Origin: Streptomyces turgidiscabies Car8
GTDB lineage: Bacteria > Actinomycetota > Actinomycetes > Streptomycetales > Streptomycetaceae
DNA length: 44,956 bases
Direction of reading: 5' to 3'
Assembly: GCF_000331005.1 (NCBI RefSeq)
Contig: NZ_AEJB01000126.1
Location: forward strand, 1-44,956
Part shown: one piece after another, positions 41,643 through 44,956 of the stretch
Layout of the letters: each line of letters starts with the position of its first letter
Position numbering within the stretch: position 1 is the first letter of the stretch
Position numbers and translations under genes: made by a program
The notes under the pieces: generated by a model
Seen by the model: the letters and a program-made list of their open reading frames with translations, nothing else
The model's database searches: none
What the model was told of the DNA's origin: nothing

Positions 41643-42650
41643 TCAGGCCTTCACGAACAGGACCCACACCTGCCCCGTCGCGAAGTTCACGGGCGAACCG
41701 TCCGCCGTCGTGAAGTCCGTCCCGTCCGTGGTCGCCGCGCGCCGCCACTGGACGTCGAACGCGCGCCCGTCGCGCAGTACCTGGGCCCGGCCCGAGCCCA
41801 CAGACTGGGTGTACGGCGAGTTGTTGCCAAGCACGTCATGGAAGCGCGACTCGCGCACCTTCACGTACTGCACGACGACCGTCGCGGCGGCGATCCGCTC
41901 GCCGTCGCCCGCGACGGTCGGGGTTCCGTCCATCGACACCAGCCAGCCGTGCCGGTCCGCGGACCAGGTGAACGTGAAGCGCGCCGAGGGGAAGCGGACG
42001 GTGCGCGACTTCTCCGCGGTGCCGCCCCCGGGCGCGGTGCCGTAGCGGAAGCCGGTGGTCAGCGCGTCCGCTCCCGGGGCCGTGCCGACCAGCTTCCGCG
42101 GCCGCAGGTACAGGTTGTGCGGCGCCGCCTTGTCGGTCACCCGGTAGTAGGCGCCGGAAGCCGCCGACTCCGGGGGTTCGGCCGTCAGCGGCGCCCGGTC
42201 GATCAGTGGCAGCAGCTTGCGCTGGGCCCCGGAGAAGGCGAGCGTCGGCTCGGCGAACTGGCCCAGCAGCTCCAGATCGGACTCGCGCGCGCTGCGCACC
42301 GGCCCGACGGCCTCCGGCAGCCGGGTCGCGTAGATCGCCATCAGCCGGCTCAGACCGCCCTCGACCTGCTCGGCGTACACGATGTCCGCCGCCTCCAGGC
42401 CGGTCTGGGGGCGGGCAGCCGGGACGTTGTCGATCTTCACGGCGATGACCGGGCCCGCGCTCGTCGGGTTGGGCGATTCGGAGTGGCCGGGCTCCTGGCT
42501 CCGGCCGTGGGTCTGTCCGCGTCCGTCGTCGGAGGAGCGGTCACCGCTCGTGCAGCCGGCCATCAGGGAGGCCGTCACGGTGGCGGTCACCAGCGCCGCC
42601 GCGGCCGCTCCGTGCCGCCACGTCCGTGTCGTTCGCGTCATCTGTCGCAT
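41643..42650 (-). CDS. DUF3048 (YerB-like) lipoprotein
   Basis: A ~335-aa exported protein. The signal core is AAAAALVTATVTASL, with a lipobox in SLMAGC. A Ser/Gly/His-rich linker follows, then the DUF3048 N-terminal domain (VIAVKIDNVPAARPQTGLEA, ADIVYAEQVEGGLSRLMAIY, GPVRSARESDLELL) and the DUF3048 C-terminal domain (AAPHNLYLRP, FTWSADRHGWLVSMDGTP, AATVVVQYVKV, GQVWVLFVKA). The function is unknown; YerB homologues are surface proteins. The start is uncertain: candidates are ATG 42641, ATG 42650 and GTG 42665, none with an ideal ribosome site. Confidence 0.85.
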   Translation of the reverse strand: MRQMTRTTRTWRHGAAAAALVTATVTASLMAGCTSGDRSSDDGRGQTHGRSQEPGHSESPNPTSAGPVIAVKIDNVPAARPQTGLEAADIVYAEQVEGGLSRLMAIYATRLPEAVGPVRSARESDLELLGQFAEPTLAFSGAQRKLLPLIDRAPLTAEPPESAASGAYYRVTDKAAPHNLYLRPRKLVGTAPGADALTTGFRYGTAPGGGTAEKSRTVRFPSARFTFTWSADRHGWLVSMDGTPTVAGDGERIAAATVVVQYVKVRESRFHDVLGNNSPYTQSVGSGRAQVLRDGRAFDVQWRRAATTDGTDFTTADGSPVNFATGQVWVLFVKA

Positions 42651-42782
42651 ACCCACCGTCGCCACCGAGTCCGTGTCTACGATTGTGCGCTTATCGGGTC
42701 ATTGGTGGCCATACCCGATCGGTTCTGACGCGCGCGTTCTGGGGCCCGAACGGCCCACGGAGGAGGTGGTCCAAGGGTGACC

Positions 42783-43853
42783 TCAGTCCTGCGGCCCGAG
42801 AATCTCCGCGAGGTCGTACCCCACCGGCTCCTCCAGCTGGTCGTACGTGCAACTGTCGGCCGTACGGTCCGGGCGCCAGCGGCGGAAACGGGCCGTGTGC
42901 CGGAAGCGCGCCCCGTTCTCCATATGGTCGTACGCCACCTCGGCCACCAGTTCGGGCCGCAGTGGGATCCATGAGAAGTCCTTCTTCGTGGACCAGCGGC
43001 TCGGCGCCCCCGGCAGCCGTGCCGACTCGTGCGCCGTCTCGTCCGTCCAGGCGGCCCACGGATGCTCGCCCACGTCCGCCAGCCGCAGCGGCTCCAGTTC
43101 CTCGACGAGTTCGGCCCGCCGCTTCATCGGGAACGCGGCGCTCACCCCGACATGCTGGAGGGTGCCCCGGGCGTCGTGCAGCCCGAGCAGCAGTGAGCCG
43201 ACGATCGGCCCGCTCTTGTGCAGGCGGTACCCGGCGACCACGACATCCGCCGTCCGCTCGTGCTTGACCTTGAACATCACCCGCTCGTCCTGCCGGTAGC
43301 GCAGAGTGAGCGGCTTGGCGATGACACCGTCGAGGCCGGCCCCCTCGTACTGCTCGAACCATCGCCGCGCCACCTCGATGTCGGTGGTCGCCGGCGCCAC
43401 GTGAACCGGCGGGGTCACTCCGGACAAGGCCATGGTGAGCAGCGCGCGCCGGTCGGCCAGTGGGACGTCGACGAGTGACTCGTCGGCCAGCGCCAGCACG
43501 TCGAACGCGACGAACGACGCCGGGTTCCGCTCGGCCAGCGTCCGCACCCGGGACTCGGCGGGGTGGATGCGCTCGGTCAGCGCGTCGAAGTCGAGGCGCC
43601 CGCCGAGCGCGATCACGATCTCGCCGTCCATCACACACCGCTCGGGCAACCGCTCCCGGAGCGCCGCCACCAGCTCGGGAAAGTACCTGGTCAACGACTT
43701 ACCGGTACGACTGCCGACCTCGACCTCGGCCCCGTCACGGAACACGATCGCCCGGAAACCGTCCCACTTCGCCTCGTACTGCATGTCCGGGGGGATCCGG
43801 GCCACGGACTTGGCGAGCATGGGCTTCACGGGGGGCATGACCGGGAGATCCAT
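42783..43853 (-). CDS. ligC: ATP-dependent DNA ligase, LigC-type
   Basis: A 356-aa ligase sealing nicks during repair. The nucleotidyl lysine is in motif I, YEAKWDGFRAI. The other motifs are VGSRTGKSLTRYFPEL, MDGEIVI, FVAFDVLAL (III), LDGVIAK (IV) and VMFKVKHERTADVV (V), followed by a C-terminal OB domain ending SCTYDQLEEPVGYDLAEIL. Size and single-domain layout match mycobacterial LigC rather than multidomain LigD. Divergent from a PrimPol-type polymerase 74 bp away, as in the Prim-PolC/LigC pair of mycobacteria that takes part in base excision or end repair. The symbol follows that comparison. It has a typical ATG start. Confidence 0.9.
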   Translation of the reverse strand: MDLPVMPPVKPMLAKSVARIPPDMQYEAKWDGFRAIVFRDGAEVEVGSRTGKSLTRYFPELVAALRERLPERCVMDGEIVIALGGRLDFDALTERIHPAESRVRTLAERNPASFVAFDVLALADESLVDVPLADRRALLTMALSGVTPPVHVAPATTDIEVARRWFEQYEGAGLDGVIAKPLTLRYRQDERVMFKVKHERTADVVVAGYRLHKSGPIVGSLLLGLHDARGTLQHVGVSAAFPMKRRAELVEELEPLRLADVGEHPWAAWTDETAHESARLPGAPSRWSTKKDFSWIPLRPELVAEVAYDHMENGARFRHTARFRRWRPDRTADSCTYDQLEEPVGYDLAEILGPQD

Positions 43854-43914
43854 GGTTCGATTCTGCGCGCCTCTGACCGTGATCGCCCGGTATGCGAGCT
43901 TCGCGCGGTGCGCC

Positions 43915-43920
43915 TACCGT
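43915..43920 (+). promoter_or_regulatory. -10 element for a leaderless PrimPol mRNA
   Basis: TACCGT ends 7 bases before the ATG at 43928. No ribosome site lies between, so a leaderless transcript is likely. Confidence 0.45.
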
Positions 43921-43927
43921 GGCTCGC

Positions 43928-44938
43928 ATGGGTGAAGCGGTGGAGCTGGAAGCGTTCGGCCGGACGGTGCGGCTGTCCAGTCCGGACAAGGTCTTCTTTC
44001 CGGAGCGGGGCTTCACCAAGCTCGACCTCGCCCAGTACTACCTCGCCGTCGGCCCCGGCATCCTGCGTGCGCTGCGCGACCGGCCCACCACCCTGGAGCG
44101 CTATCCGGACGGGGTGAGCGGCGAGAACTTCTTCCAGAAGCGGGCGCCCAAGAACATGCCCGACTGGATCCCGACCGCGCACATCACCTTTCCCAGCGGT
44201 CGCAGCGCCGACGAGATGTGCCCGACCGAGGTCGCCGCCGTGCTCTGGGCCGCCCAGTTCGGCACCCTCACCTTCCATCCCTGGCCGGTGCGCCGCGCCG
44301 ACGTCGACAGCCCCGACGAACTGCGCATCGACCTCGATCCGCAACCCGGCACGGACTACGCCGACGCGGTGCGCGCCGCTCACGAACTACGCGCCGTGCT
44401 CGACGAGTTCGGCGGTCTGCGTGGCTGGCCCAAGACCTCCGGCGGGCGGGGACTGCACGTCTTCGTGCCGATCGAACCGCGGTGGACGTTCACACAGGTT
44501 CGACGGGCGGCGATCGCCGTCGGACGGGAACTGGAGCGGCGGATGCCGGAGCAGGTGACGACCAAGTGGTGGAAGGAGGAGCGCGGGGAGCGGATCTTCG
44601 TCGACTACAACCAGACCGCCCGCGACCGCACCATCGCCTCCGCCTACTCCGTCCGGCCCCGGCCGCACGCCCCCGTCTCGGCGCCGCTGACGTGGGAGGA
44701 GGTGGCGGACGCGCGGCCACTCGACTTCGACCTCGCGACCATGCCCGGCCGTTTCGCCCAACTCGGCGATGTCCACGCGGACATGGACGACCACGCGTTC
44801 TCCCTCGACACCCTCCTGGAACTCGCCCGCCGCGACGAACACGAGCACGGACTCGGTGACCTCCCGTATCCCCCCGAGTATCCGAAGATGCCGGGCGAGC
44901 CCAAACGCGTACAGCCGAGTCGGGCCCGCAAGGAGTGA
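43928..44938 (+). CDS. LigD polymerase-domain protein (archaeo-eukaryotic PrimPol, Prim-PolC-like)
   Basis: A 336-aa stand-alone polymerase/primase of the LigD PolDom family, used for gap filling in end joining or excision repair. Motifs include LSSPDKVFFPERGFTKLDLA, RPTTLERYPDGVSGENFFQK, the metal-binding LRIDLDPQPGTDYADAV (two Asp), KTSGGRGLHVFVPIEP (the catalytic His region) and RIFVDYNQTARDRTIASAYS with a third Asp. The ATG at 43928 gives MGEAVELEAFGRTV, and a TACCGT -10 element 7 bases upstream suggests a leaderless mRNA; GTG 43919 is an in-frame alternative. It is divergent from the LigC-type ligase, forming a repair pair. No Ku or nuclease domain is present in the window. Confidence 0.9.
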   Translation: MGEAVELEAFGRTVRLSSPDKVFFPERGFTKLDLAQYYLAVGPGILRALRDRPTTLERYPDGVSGENFFQKRAPKNMPDWIPTAHITFPSGRSADEMCPTEVAAVLWAAQFGTLTFHPWPVRRADVDSPDELRIDLDPQPGTDYADAVRAAHELRAVLDEFGGLRGWPKTSGGRGLHVFVPIEPRWTFTQVRRAAIAVGRELERRMPEQVTTKWWKEERGERIFVDYNQTARDRTIASAYSVRPRPHAPVSAPLTWEEVADARPLDFDLATMPGRFAQLGDVHADMDDHAFSLDTLLELARRDEHEHGLGDLPYPPEYPKMPGEPKRVQPSRARKE

Positions 44939-44956
44939 CTTGGCCGACACGGCGGG

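Noticed and set aside
42722..42782. Terminator between the ligase gene and the DUF3048 gene
   Set aside because: The only inverted repeat seen (CGTTC/GAACG around 8 bases) is too short to claim a terminator.

Overview
The window is from a high-GC actinomycete, almost certainly a Streptomyces. The evidence is GC-rich third codon positions, many GTG starts and 1- or 4-base stop/start overlaps, a SARP/AfsR-type regulator, several DUF2510 or lipoprotein genes with no assigned role, and a pca operon guarded by a MarR regulator like PcaV of S. coelicolor. I found no rRNA, tRNA, CRISPR array, transposase or phage gene.

Layout. 1-7.2 kb is an eroded accessory region. It holds an HSL-type hydrolase cut by the window edge, the decayed remnant of a second HxlR regulator, a quinone-oxidoreductase-like gene divergent from an intact HxlR gene, a short-chain dehydrogenase (SDR) with an orphan palindromic operator, a piece of an acyl-CoA synthetase, an isolated lpd gene, and an AraC/SDR deletion scar. 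7.4-15 kb is an envelope-related block: a secreted I36-like protein, a frameshifted lipoprotein gene, a large SARP-NTPase-TPR regulator, a VanX-like D-Ala-D-Ala dipeptidase with a triple-heptamer SARP box just upstream, an ECF sigma factor and a secreted NlpC/P60 endopeptidase. 15.2-18.5 kb is a molybdate operon, modA-modB-modC-mop. 18.6-22.8 kb is a sugar or polyol catabolic locus: isomerase, Gfo/Idh dehydrogenase, LacI regulator and an orphan substrate-binding lipoprotein, with related palindromes at both promoters.

23-30 kb carries a Tat-exported phospholipase C, a DUF2510-scramblase-like protein, a coupled PAP2/DMT-transporter pair divergent from a TetR regulator, and a second DUF2510 membrane protein. 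30.6-33.3 kb is a LAL-type NTPase regulator that lacks the usual C-terminal LuxR HTH. 33.3-40.5 kb is the complete protocatechuate branch of the beta-ketoadipate pathway, pcaI-J-F-H-G-B-L, divergent from pcaV, followed by an IclR regulator. 41.6-45 kb holds a DUF3048 lipoprotein and a divergent DNA-repair pair, a LigC-type ligase and a PrimPol-type polymerase.

The least conventional signals are the SARP box in front of the vanX-like gene, which ties a SARP regulator to cell-wall hydrolases; the duplicated HxlR promoter with its decaying second regulator; the shared operators of the LacI locus; and several decayed genes or deletion scars between 1 and 9 kb. All functions are inferred from sequence motifs alone. 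No alignment or database search was run.
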